Below, in pieces: positions 53,521-62,511 of a stretch of DNA of 64,000 nt. Position numbers and translations under genes: made by a program. Position 1 is the first letter of the stretch. Each line of letters starts with the position of its first letter. The notes under the pieces were generated by a model. It had not been told where the DNA came from. It saw only the letters and a program-made list of their open reading frames with translations, and did no database searches. The stretch lies in assembly GCF_024721995.1 (NCBI RefSeq), contig NZ_JANQBC010000005.1, positions 248,001 through 312,000 of the forward strand. The letters run 5' to 3'. The DNA comes from Paenibacillus radicibacter (GTDB lineage: Bacteria; Bacillota; Bacilli; Paenibacillales; NBRC-103111).

Positions 53521-53558
53521 AAGTCGATAAATCTCGTAGAGAGGTTGTCGACTTTTTG
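53521..53558 (+). terminator. Rho-independent terminator after the sortase gene
   Basis: AAGTCGATAAATCTC and GAGGTTGTCGACTT pair imperfectly, followed by TTTTG. It lies 26 bases after the sortase stop. The adhesin therefore probably has its own promoter in the 200 bases that follow. Confidence 0.7.
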
Positions 53559-53763
53559 AATTTCTATTATTCAGGATATGTTTAGGTGCCTAATTTTATA
53601 ATAAATCGAGGATTTTCGACTCTTTTAAAAAGTAGATAACAAGGAGGTATTTGGGAAAGTATTTGACGTTTGATTGAAACGGACACGTGCTCAACTTCAA
53701 GGGAGTAAGGTGTTAGTTGAGAGACTTAGCATGTGTCTCTACAAGAAATGTGAGGCGACAATT

Positions 53764-56700
53764 TTGAAAATAAATACATTTAAAAAACCGCTATTGTTAA
53801 TGCTTATCTTAGCAGTTGTACTAAGTAGCGCAGTGCTACCTTCTCAAGTTTTGGCTAATGTGGACACCGAGAGTCATGTAACCAACAATCTGGAGAAAGC
53901 TACTCAAGTGATTCAGGAGAATCTCATTACGGGTGTCAAGATGTATGATAAGAGGCCTACGATGAGTGAAGACGGCTCCATTACGGCTAATGGTAATGAG
54001 ATTCAGACCGTTCGACCGAAGGTTAAAGACGAAGTAGCCATTATATTCGACTGGTCATTGCCCAACGACAGTCATAAGTATGAAGAGGGTTCGACCTACA
54101 CGTTCCAGCTCCCGCCAGAATTTTCGATTAAGAATATCATGTCTGGCAAGTTGACCGGTGGTGTTGGTGACTATGTTGTAAATACAAGTGGTGAAGTTAC
54201 GTTTACATTCAATGACAGTATTCGGGGTCAGAAACTAGAAGGTAACTTTTACGTGTGGGTTGCGTTCGATGAATCCAAGCTTGGTGATGGCTTGAAGCAC
54301 AAGATTGATTTTAAATCAGTTGGACAAGGGATTATCGAAGTGAATTTCATCAATGTAGCCGATGATAAGCTTAAGAAGTCGGGTGTAGCGAATAAGAACA
54401 ATTTTAACTCGGATGAGATCGTGTGGACGGTTGATTTTAATCAGGGTGAAAAAGAAATCAAGAATGCGGTATTGACCGATAATCTTCCAGCGGATTTGGT
54501 TTTAAAAGGTGATATTGAGATTCGAGAGCTAATCGTTCAATTGAACGGCACTGTTAAACCAGGAGCTGTCATTAGACAGGAAAATGCTTTCCCAATCCAT
54601 CTTGGCGACATCCATCAAGCCATTCGGGTGACGTATACAACGAGTGTAACAGCACCAACATCTGCACCGTTTAAGAACAAGGAGTTCAAGAATGAAGTCG
54701 TATTAACCGGTAATGATGGGAATGTCAATGAAACGGATATTGGAAAAGCAACAATAAGCTTTAATGAACCGCTTGCGAAGTCGGGTCAAGAAAGTGCTTA
54801 TGATCCCATTACGCAGACGATTACTTGGAAAGTACAGTACAACTTTAATCAACAAACCATTTCTAAGGATAAAGCATGGATCGAGGACACTTTCGACACG
54901 GCGAAACAAGAACTTGTGAATAACTCCTTAAAAGTTTTTGCCGTAGACATCGATAAGCAAGGTTCGGCGATCAACCCAGCACTAGTAGATTCGGTTGAAT
55001 ACACGTTAACTGGAGTCGGTACTGGTTTTGACGAAGGGTTTAAGCTGCAATTCAAGAACGACATCAGCAAAGCGTATGTGATTGAATACCAGACAAAAGC
55101 TAAGTATCGGATCTATACGAATGAGACGGTATCCAATCAAGTCAAAATTCACGATGACACGACCAAAGTAGGCAAGAAGGATATTCAAGAAGTTATTTTT
55201 GCTAAACGTGTAGAAAAGGAAGACTTTAAGAACAAAACGATCAAGTGGAAAATCGTACTGAATCGAGATTCGAAAGAAATGACGGACGTCGTAATTGTAG
55301 ATGATTACGAAGGAAGACATATGAAGCTCATTCCAGATAGCCTAAGCATTACGGGGGCGAATAAAGACGATTTTGTACTTGTTGCAAATGATGGGGATCC
55401 GGACTACACCAAAGGGTTCCGAATTGAATTGAAACCGGGTGTGAAGATTAACGAGTTGCATGAGTTTTCGTATGTCACCGAGTTCGATCCAACAGCAGGT
55501 AAGCCGGTGGGTAACGTATATAAAAATACGGCAACGCTGAATTGGAAGGAAGATAACAAAACGCAAACGCCAATTTCCAAGGAAGCGATTGTAACTCCAC
55601 AGAACTATACGACTGACAACGGAAACAAAAAAGGTGAATACAACGCCGAGGAAAAAACAATCAAATGGACCATTGATGTAAACTACAACTTGTTTGACAT
55701 TAAAAATGCGATCATCAAAGATGCATACACAGGTGAGCAAACGTTCGTAGAAGGTTCATTAACTGTAAATAAATTAATTTTGGATACGGCCAATAATGAG
55801 ATTAAGCCAGGCGACGCTGTTTCCGTTCCAGATGGAGGGTTCAAGTTAAATCCGGATGGTAAAGGATTTGCGCTAAATCTCGGTAATATGGGCAAAGAAG
55901 CGTATCGAATTTCGTACAAGACCAGCCTAGACGGAGATGTTGCTATCCAAGGGAAATATTCCAATCACGCAACAATGGAAGATGAGGGCACTTTGCGATT
56001 CACAAAATCTGCAGAGGTAGAACCTAAACATGGTGGTCAGTACATTTACAAATCTGGTAAGCAGCAAGGTAAGAGTGATTGTGCTTCATGGTCGATTACG
56101 ATTAACCCAAGCCAATCCTATGTAGGTAAGAATGCCGTCTTAACGGATACCTTATCTGACAATCAAATTCTGCTTAAAGATACGATTAAGCTGTATAAGA
56201 CAAAAATTCCTGGAGACAACTCCGGTAATGTGTCTGTAAAAGGGCACTTGGTTCCTAAAACCGACTATGATCTAGTAGTAAAGGATAATACATTAACATT
56301 GACGTTCAAGCATGTACTTAAAACGGCATACATCTTAGATTATGAGTCGTTCATTAACGCCGACAGTGGGGAACGTATTCATAACCAAGCCAAGTTTGAA
56401 GGTCATACGACAACTGTAGTTGGCAATGACAAAAAAGAAGGCATCGAAGTTTCGTTATCCGGGGCAGGCGGTGGGGCTTCCACGGGTAAAGGAAAGATTA
56501 AAATCGCTAAGGTCGATGATCGGAATGCTCCGATTGAAGGGGTTATATTCGAACTTTATAATGCTTCGGGTACGACTTTACTCGAAACGCTTGCACCTAC
56601 GGATGCCAATGGAGAAACACAAACATCTAGAGAATATAGATTTAATGATAAAACTGTCGGCTTGCCTTATAAGCTGAAAGAAGTTTCCGCGCCAAAGGGT

Positions 56701-58047
56701 TATCTCATTGATGCGGAATACGGCGCAGCAGCAGGGAAGATGGTTTCATTCAAAGACGGGAATGCACCATTTACGATTATGAACAAAATCATACGCCAAG
56801 GGTTTGAATTGACGAAACTAGATGCGGTTGATGCCAATAAGAAGTTAAAAGGCGCTGTGTTCGAATTACGCTTAAACGGCAAGCTCATTGATACCTTAAC
56901 AACGGGTGCAGACGGTAGAATTGCCAAAGGCGATTTACCAGCTGGAGACTATGCATTAGTTGAAGTAACGGCTCCTGATTTCTATGTCGTAGATGCAACT
57001 CCTATTCCAGTCCCTATCGTAGCGAATCAGACGGAAATCGTAACGTTGACCAAAACGAACGTATTAGGTTCAGATGGTAAGCTCATTCTGACTAAAGTCG
57101 ATGCAAAGGATCATGCTGTTATCGAGGGAGTCGAATTTGAATTACGCGATCATAACGATGTGGTCATCGCGAAGAAGAGGACAGATCGTAGTGGTGTGAT
57201 TGAATTCACGAAACTGCCTTATGGCCTGTATACATTGGTAGAGACTGAAGCTAAAGGCTACGTTATTGAAAAAGCTGTAACGGAAGTACCCATCAAGCAA
57301 CCAGAGACTCACTTGCAGATTGAAAACAAAGCGAATGATCGTTCTGTCATACTAACGAAGTATAATGCGAACAAAAGTCTGAAGCTTGAAGGTGCTGTAT
57401 TTGAGCTAAGAAGCTTATCAACAGCTACTGATCTGTTAGGAAATCCGATATACAAAGTTGTGACGGGAATCGATCCATCTAAGCTGAAAACAGATAAGAA
57501 TGGCGAGTTGCACTTAAGTAATCTGGAACCCAACAAATATCAGTTGTTGGAAGTTACAGCACCAGTTGGTTACTTAGTAGATAAACAGCCAATCGAATTT
57601 GAGATCAGGGATAAACAAACGGAACCGACTTTAGTTGAGAAAGTAAACCAAAGAAAACCGGATGAACCCATTGATCCGAGGACCGAGGATCCAGGTACAG
57701 AAACGCCTGTAGATCCGAATAAGCCGATAGATCCCGTAGATCCAGATAAGAAGCCACCTATCGATCCGAATAAACCTGATCCGAAACCTGAGAACCCGGA
57801 CGGGAAGGTAACGACAGATCCAGATACATCGGATGGGGGCAAAGTCGAGGTGCCGACAGATAACACCACTAATGTTAGTAAAGAGCCCGATCATGATAAA
57901 GTGGGCAAACCAACAGGTAAAGATAAAGGAACAGCGATGCTTCCACAAACCGGCGAGGAGAGCCAGTTACCGCTTCAACTAGCAGGTATAGCTCTGATCA
58001 TTGGCGGATTGCTGCTTGCACGCAAAAAAAACCGCTGTTATAAATGA
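53764..58047 (+). CDS. LPQTG cell-wall-anchored adhesin with Cna_B repeats
   Basis: A 1427-residue secreted protein. A signal peptide (KINTFKKPLLLMLILAVVLSS...VLA) is followed by about five Ig-like repeats of about 130 residues, each with a W-x-(V/I) strand such as EIVWTVDFN, TITWKVQYN, TIKWKIVLN, TIKWTIDVN and SWSITINP. Four Cna_B/SpaA-type domains follow, each of the form KLDAVDANKKLKGAVFEL...YALVEVTAPDFYVVD. Next come a Pro/Asp-rich wall-spanning segment (DPNKPIDPVDPDKKPPIDPN), LPQTG, a hydrophobic helix and RKKNR. TTG 53764 is chosen because GAGG is 9 bases upstream; the frame is open to 53674. Cna_B domains usually form internal isopeptide bonds. Confidence 0.88.
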   Translation: MKINTFKKPLLLMLILAVVLSSAVLPSQVLANVDTESHVTNNLEKATQVIQENLITGVKMYDKRPTMSEDGSITANGNEIQTVRPKVKDEVAIIFDWSLPNDSHKYEEGSTYTFQLPPEFSIKNIMSGKLTGGVGDYVVNTSGEVTFTFNDSIRGQKLEGNFYVWVAFDESKLGDGLKHKIDFKSVGQGIIEVNFINVADDKLKKSGVANKNNFNSDEIVWTVDFNQGEKEIKNAVLTDNLPADLVLKGDIEIRELIVQLNGTVKPGAVIRQENAFPIHLGDIHQAIRVTYTTSVTAPTSAPFKNKEFKNEVVLTGNDGNVNETDIGKATISFNEPLAKSGQESAYDPITQTITWKVQYNFNQQTISKDKAWIEDTFDTAKQELVNNSLKVFAVDIDKQGSAINPALVDSVEYTLTGVGTGFDEGFKLQFKNDISKAYVIEYQTKAKYRIYTNETVSNQVKIHDDTTKVGKKDIQEVIFAKRVEKEDFKNKTIKWKIVLNRDSKEMTDVVIVDDYEGRHMKLIPDSLSITGANKDDFVLVANDGDPDYTKGFRIELKPGVKINELHEFSYVTEFDPTAGKPVGNVYKNTATLNWKEDNKTQTPISKEAIVTPQNYTTDNGNKKGEYNAEEKTIKWTIDVNYNLFDIKNAIIKDAYTGEQTFVEGSLTVNKLILDTANNEIKPGDAVSVPDGGFKLNPDGKGFALNLGNMGKEAYRISYKTSLDGDVAIQGKYSNHATMEDEGTLRFTKSAEVEPKHGGQYIYKSGKQQGKSDCASWSITINPSQSYVGKNAVLTDTLSDNQILLKDTIKLYKTKIPGDNSGNVSVKGHLVPKTDYDLVVKDNTLTLTFKHVLKTAYILDYESFINADSGERIHNQAKFEGHTTTVVGNDKKEGIEVSLSGAGGGASTGKGKIKIAKVDDRNAPIEGVIFELYNASGTTLLETLAPTDANGETQTSREYRFNDKTVGLPYKLKEVSAPKGYLIDAEYGAAAGKMVSFKDGNAPFTIMNKIIRQGFELTKLDAVDANKKLKGAVFELRLNGKLIDTLTTGADGRIAKGDLPAGDYALVEVTAPDFYVVDATPIPVPIVANQTEIVTLTKTNVLGSDGKLILTKVDAKDHAVIEGVEFELRDHNDVVIAKKRTDRSGVIEFTKLPYGLYTLVETEAKGYVIEKAVTEVPIKQPETHLQIENKANDRSVILTKYNANKSLKLEGAVFELRSLSTATDLLGNPIYKVVTGIDPSKLKTDKNGELHLSNLEPNKYQLLEVTAPVGYLVDKQPIEFEIRDKQTEPTLVEKVNQRKPDEPIDPRTEDPGTETPVDPNKPIDPVDPDKKPPIDPNKPDPKPENPDGKVTTDPDTSDGGKVEVPTDNTTNVSKEPDHDKVGKPTGKDKGTAMLPQTGEESQLPLQLAGIALIIGGLLLARKKNRCYK

Positions 58048-58082
58048 TAGAATTGCTGTTAGACTTAAACATCTAGTATAGA

Positions 58083-58128
58083 GAGCCTCTTGGGAGTTCA
58101 TATAATGAACTACTCAGGAGGCTTTTTG
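58083..58128 (+). terminator. Rho-independent terminator after the adhesin
   Basis: AGCCTCTTGGGAGTTCAT and ATGAACTACTCAGGAGGCT pair with small mismatches around ATA, followed by TTTTTG. Confidence 0.85.
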
Positions 58129-58187
58129 TTATGGTAAGATGCTAGGATAATAGTTCCAATTAGAAAATGAGGCTTGAGTGTGAACCT

Positions 58188-61100
58188 ATGAGTAGATTGT
58201 ATAAGGATAAGTTTATAGTAGGGTTATTTCTATTAACTCTCCTTGCTGGACTTGCGATGTGGTATGCAGCAAGATTAGATCCAAGCTTACCACGTGTAAA
58301 CAAAGGGATTCTCGATCTTAGTCAATGGCAGCCTACTAAGGATCCTATTCTTCCGTTAGATGGTGAATGGGAGTTCTACCCGAGGCAACTGCTAACAACC
58401 GGTTATGGCCAACCTTCAGCTAAGGAAGGACAATGGATTGAAGTACCGGGGAGTTGGAACAACTGGAAAGATGCTCAGGGGTTAGTGATGGATGGGAGAG
58501 ACTATGGGACATATCGTCTTCTCATTAAAAATGCACCACTTGATCAGATGTTGTCCATTTCGAAGAATTATGTGCGATTTGCGGATAAGCTAGTGGTGGA
58601 TGGTATCACAATGGGAGAGTCAGGGCATGTAGCCGAGAGTCGGGAAGACTATGAGCCGCGAAATGTTCCTTACACCGTATATTTTCACACAGATAGTAAA
58701 CAAATCGAAATTCTGCTGCAAACTTCGAATTATGATTATTGGATGGGTGGGATTACCAATTCGCTATTCCTTGGATTAAGCGGGCAGATGGCGATGAAGA
58801 AGAATATTCAAACTGCGCTCGAATTTACGGCTGTGACTATACTTATGCTTTTTAGCTTGCTGCACGTTGGTTTATATCTCTTTTTCCATCGTAATCGGCT
58901 GTTGTTAATGTTTGGATTATTCTTTCTATTGTGTGCCTTAACGATATTTACGAATGGTGAACGGCTTATATTACAGCTGTTTCCTTGGATTTCATTTGAG
59001 GTTGCTTTTAAAATTAAAAATATTTCGCAATATATGATGCCAGGATTGTTGTTCTATATTTCGGGTAAATTGATTCCGCTTAAATGGGTAAGAAGAATAT
59101 TGATCTGGGCTGCAGGGGGATTGTCGATCTATTCAGTTGGGGTCCTCATTCTGCCGTTTCAATTGTACTCTGCTGGAATTGATGGTGTATATTTTGGATT
59201 GACCGGTGTATATGCAGTCCTCATGGTATCCCTGTTAATCTGTTATTTGACAGGCCGATATGGTCCGCTTAATCGATTGAGATTTCAATTGTTTATTGTG
59301 GCGTCGTGGTCTCTCTTGATAACAGGGGTTATCGTCATTCTGAATAGCCAGAATGTGATATCACTTTTACTTACGAATATTACGGTATTTATCTTTATTA
59401 TTTGTTCTGCCATGCTGCTGATTCATGAATATATTGAAGCTTATGTCTCAATGAGAAAGTTAACGAAGCAGCTGCAGATGGCGGATGCGATGAAAGATGA
59501 ATTCTTGCTAATTACATCACATGAATTAAAGACACCGCTGCACGGCATTATTAACTTGTCACAGTCCTTGCTTGCGGAACCTATTCGTAAATCTTCATTA
59601 TCGGAGCAAAAGGATCGCTTGCAACTCATTCGCAACACCGCCTATCGGATGTCCAACATGGTCAATGATATTATTGATGCTGCCAAAATGAAAGATGGCA
59701 ATCTCGTTTTGGAAAATAAGCGGGTAGATTTAGTCTCATGTATGTCCATCGCACTTGAAGTTTTTGAATTTTTAGCAAAAGGTAGAAATACGAGGTTAAG
59801 CCTGCAAATTAATTCTGAGGCAAGATATGTGCTTGCTGATGAGAATCGATTCATGCAAGTGCTGTACAATGTGATCAATCACAGGTTAAGTCTTATTCAT
59901 GAAGGTGTAGTTACGATCACAAGCATGAGCGATAGGAGTATGACTCGAATATTAATCTCCTATCCGATTGTTGATCAGGAAAATGAGAAGCGGGATAATG
60001 GATTTGCCTTGGGACTATCAATTGCCCGTGAACTTATCGAATTGATGGGTGGAAGGCTTAGTCTTGGGCAAGTTGATGAATGTATGGAGATAATCCTCCC
60101 CTCTGCTGGAGAAGATGAGAGTTTGGAAATTGCTGCATCACTCCATATGGATGATGAAATGAAACTATTGGAGGGCTCCTTAGGGAAGCCGTTTAAAGAG
60201 AAGCGATCGAAAATTCTTATTGCGTCTGCTGACCCTATTAACATCGAGCATTTATATAGCTTGCTTGTAATGGAAGGTTTTGATGTGATTGGTGCATCGA
60301 CAGATGAAGAAGCGTATGCCCAGATTACACGTAGAGATCGTCCTGATCTCATCTTTATTGATGTGCTCTTGCCGGGGGCGAACGGCTATGAGTTGTGCCG
60401 CCGAATCAGGCAGCATTTTACCCAAGCAGAGATGCCGATCCTGATGATTCCTGCCCGTAGTACGCCTGCTGATATTGAAGCGGGAATTGCAGCTGGTGCA
60501 AGTGACTTCATTAATAGGCCCCTTGATGCAGGAGAAATTCGGGTGCGTATTCATACGATGCTATCGATGAAACGACTTGTAAAAGAGGCATCGGTGAATG
60601 AGATGGCGTTCCTTCGTTCGCAGATTAAGCCCCATTTCTTGTATAACGCTTTGGGGACGATTATGTCGCTTTGCTATACAGACGGCACGCGAGCTGGGGA
60701 ATTGCTAAGTACGTTCAGTCGCTACTTGCGTATTATTTTTCATATGGATAATACCGAGGAGACCGTTACGCTTAGCAAGGAAATGGAACTGATTCAAGCC
60801 TACGTCGATATTGAAAAAGAGCGCTTCGGGGACCGAGTTCGTATTGAGATGGATGTTGATCAGGAGCTATATAATTGCCATGTCATGCCGCTTACAATCG
60901 AACCTCTGGTAGAGAATGCGATTCGTCATGGGGTGTCGAAGAAAATAAGTGGTGGAACGGTGCGACTGACGATTCATAGACAAGGTGAGTTTGTCGAGGT
61001 CACTGTGAATGATGATGGTGTAGGGATGTCGCAAGAACAGATTAATGGAATTCTAACTTCGAGTCTTCAAGGACAAGGCGTTGGATTCCGCAACATTATG

Positions 61101-61199
61101 CGTCGTGTGGCCCACCTGACAGGTAAAGAGCCGATCGTGGAGAGTGAGCAGGGCGTGGGAACGAGGGTGACGATCTGGTTGCCTTTAACTTATAGTTAG
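58188..61199 (+). CDS. Hybrid sensor kinase: 7TMR-DISM, HisKA, REC and LytS-type kinase
   Basis: A 1003-residue protein with two kinase modules. A signal anchor (about residues 9-29) and an extracytoplasmic DISMED2-like domain (to about 200) lead to seven helices (about 205-420). Then come HisKA (ITSHELKTPLHGIINLSQ, His near 445), a weak ATPase domain, a receiver (DLIFIDVLLPGANGYELC, Asp near 725), and a His_kinase/HATPase pair (QIKPHFLYNALGTIMSLC and EPLVENAIRHG; DDGVGMSQ). ATG 58188 is preferred over 58167. Its partner regulator is probably the REC-BTAD protein at 62512, beyond the toxin-antitoxin pair. Confidence 0.87.
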   Translation: MSRLYKDKFIVGLFLLTLLAGLAMWYAARLDPSLPRVNKGILDLSQWQPTKDPILPLDGEWEFYPRQLLTTGYGQPSAKEGQWIEVPGSWNNWKDAQGLVMDGRDYGTYRLLIKNAPLDQMLSISKNYVRFADKLVVDGITMGESGHVAESREDYEPRNVPYTVYFHTDSKQIEILLQTSNYDYWMGGITNSLFLGLSGQMAMKKNIQTALEFTAVTILMLFSLLHVGLYLFFHRNRLLLMFGLFFLLCALTIFTNGERLILQLFPWISFEVAFKIKNISQYMMPGLLFYISGKLIPLKWVRRILIWAAGGLSIYSVGVLILPFQLYSAGIDGVYFGLTGVYAVLMVSLLICYLTGRYGPLNRLRFQLFIVASWSLLITGVIVILNSQNVISLLLTNITVFIFIICSAMLLIHEYIEAYVSMRKLTKQLQMADAMKDEFLLITSHELKTPLHGIINLSQSLLAEPIRKSSLSEQKDRLQLIRNTAYRMSNMVNDIIDAAKMKDGNLVLENKRVDLVSCMSIALEVFEFLAKGRNTRLSLQINSEARYVLADENRFMQVLYNVINHRLSLIHEGVVTITSMSDRSMTRILISYPIVDQENEKRDNGFALGLSIARELIELMGGRLSLGQVDECMEIILPSAGEDESLEIAASLHMDDEMKLLEGSLGKPFKEKRSKILIASADPINIEHLYSLLVMEGFDVIGASTDEEAYAQITRRDRPDLIFIDVLLPGANGYELCRRIRQHFTQAEMPILMIPARSTPADIEAGIAAGASDFINRPLDAGEIRVRIHTMLSMKRLVKEASVNEMAFLRSQIKPHFLYNALGTIMSLCYTDGTRAGELLSTFSRYLRIIFHMDNTEETVTLSKEMELIQAYVDIEKERFGDRVRIEMDVDQELYNCHVMPLTIEPLVENAIRHGVSKKISGGTVRLTIHRQGEFVEVTVNDDGVGMSQEQINGILTSSLQGQGVGFRNIMRRVAHLTGKEPIVESEQGVGTRVTIWLPLTYS

Positions 61200-61340
61200 G
61201 ATCTCAATACTGTTTGTAATAGTAAGTTTACGGAAAAAGCTTATATAAATTGGTTATTTTTTCTATGAAGCAAACCTATTTCGTATAAAGTGAGTTACAA
61301 TTGTATATACAAATTATTATACATTGTCAGGAGTTGCTAA

Positions 61341-61607
61341 GTGTTAATATTCATATGGGACGAAGAAAATATACAACACATTGCTCGTCATAATGTTGAA
61401 CCGATGGAAGCGGAAGATGCATTGATGGATCCGCAGCGGATAAAGTTTTCAGCTCATAGTGGCAATGTGGGTATTATTGGTTCAACAGAAGACGGAAGAC
61501 GATTAGTCGTGATTTATATAAAGAAAGTAATGGGGAAAATACGAGTAATAACCGCACGGGATGCCACAGAGCCTGAAGCCCGGGCGTACAGAAGGAGGAA
61601 TCGATAA
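61341..61607 (+). CDS. BrnT family toxin
   Basis: An 88-residue protein with the BrnT pattern: FIWDEENIQHIARHNVEPMEAEDAL at the start, then RRLVVIYIKKVMGKIRVITARDATEPEARAYRR. BrnT is an RNase-fold toxin that arrests translation and is neutralised by the BrnA antitoxin. The Lys/His/Arg residues expected for the active site are visible (HNVE, ITARDAT). The GTG start follows CAGGAG by 7 bases. Two bases separate it from the antitoxin gene. Confidence 0.82.
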   Translation: MLIFIWDEENIQHIARHNVEPMEAEDALMDPQRIKFSAHSGNVGIIGSTEDGRRLVVIYIKKVMGKIRVITARDATEPEARAYRRRNR

Positions 61608-61609
61608 CT

Positions 61610-62299
61610 ATGAAAATTATCACGTCAAGAGACCAGATTCCAGAACATATGAGTGATGCGGAAGCAGCGGAATTCTGGTCAAACCATGCTATGAGTGATG
61701 AACTGTTAGAAGATTCCATTATCGAAGAAGAGGATTACGATTTGCCGCGCAGAAAATCTACAACGATTTCTATTCATCTCGATGAGGATTTGCTCCAACG
61801 CCTCAACACTTTGGCTAAGCAGAGAAATAAGGATTATCAGACACTTATAAAACAATTTTTGATTGAGCGCACCTACGAAGAAGAAAAGAAAGGCTCTACT
61901 TTCAGAGAGGATATCCCTCTTTCCCTTGCGAATTTCGATCAGTATAATATGGAACGACAACTGGAGAGTGCGTTCGGAGCAATGCAGGAGGAGTTGTCCC
62001 GGTTGGTTTCAGGGACCATTTTCCTGCAAATTCGGAACAATCATATCGTTAAGTTTGGTATTCGATTCCAACCTCTAGGCAAGATGTACAACCAAGGCGA
62101 GGTTAAGGCGGAAGGATTGACAGAACTTCAGCAACGATCATTATTGAAACATGCAACGGAGGCTCTCAAGAACAAAACAAATTGGAAGAATGGCGAAATA
62201 ACTTTTAACTTTTCATTGCAAAATAACGAGCTGCAAGCAGATTTTCAATTTGAATCGAACTACAACATATCACAACAGTTTAAATTGAAATCAAATTAA
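61610..62299 (+). CDS. CopG-like antitoxin with a long C-terminal extension
   Basis: A 229-residue protein. Residues about 1-40 are acidic, with the PEHMSDAEAAEFWSNH start typical of antitoxins paired with BrnT. Residues 45-80 are a ribbon-helix-helix DNA-binding segment (STTISIHLDEDLLQRLNTLAKQRNKDYQTLIKQFL). The rest (about 85-229) is an unusual extension with no similarity that I recognise. Ordinary BrnA/CopG antitoxins are about 80-110 residues. It probably represses its own operon and binds the toxin. Confidence 0.78.
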   Translation: MKIITSRDQIPEHMSDAEAAEFWSNHAMSDELLEDSIIEEEDYDLPRRKSTTISIHLDEDLLQRLNTLAKQRNKDYQTLIKQFLIERTYEEEKKGSTFREDIPLSLANFDQYNMERQLESAFGAMQEELSRLVSGTIFLQIRNNHIVKFGIRFQPLGKMYNQGEVKAEGLTELQQRSLLKHATEALKNKTNWKNGEITFNFSLQNNELQADFQFESNYNISQQFKLKSN

Positions 62300-62325
62300 T
62301 TCTGATTATGAAGAAATAGCTCGTC

Positions 62326-62347
62326 CAGCAGTGGACGGGCTTTTTCG
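62326..62347 (+). terminator. Rho-independent terminator of the toxin-antitoxin pair
   Basis: GTCCA and TGGAC pair within AGCTCGTCCA-GCAG-TGGACGGGCT, followed by TTTTTC. Confidence 0.8.
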
Positions 62348-62511
62348 AATTTCAGCGATTGTTAAGTGATTTTTGATAGACTATTTTCGATAGATTGAAG
62401 AGGTTTAAGGTGGTAGATGATTGCTACTCTTTACATAGTGATAGCAGGAAACAAGCCAAGTAACAAGAATGAAACAAGATCATCAAGTAAATAAGGATAG
62501 GTGAGAACGAG

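Noticed and set aside
57660-57830. Possible CRISPR or tandem DNA repeat
   Set aside because: The periodicity is an Asp/Pro/Lys protein repeat with irregular DNA units and no spacers.
54703-57948. Minus-strand open frames within the adhesin gene
   Set aside because: They follow from the repetitive coding sequence (for example Gly/Ser-rich complement of the Pro/Asp repeat) and lack start signals.
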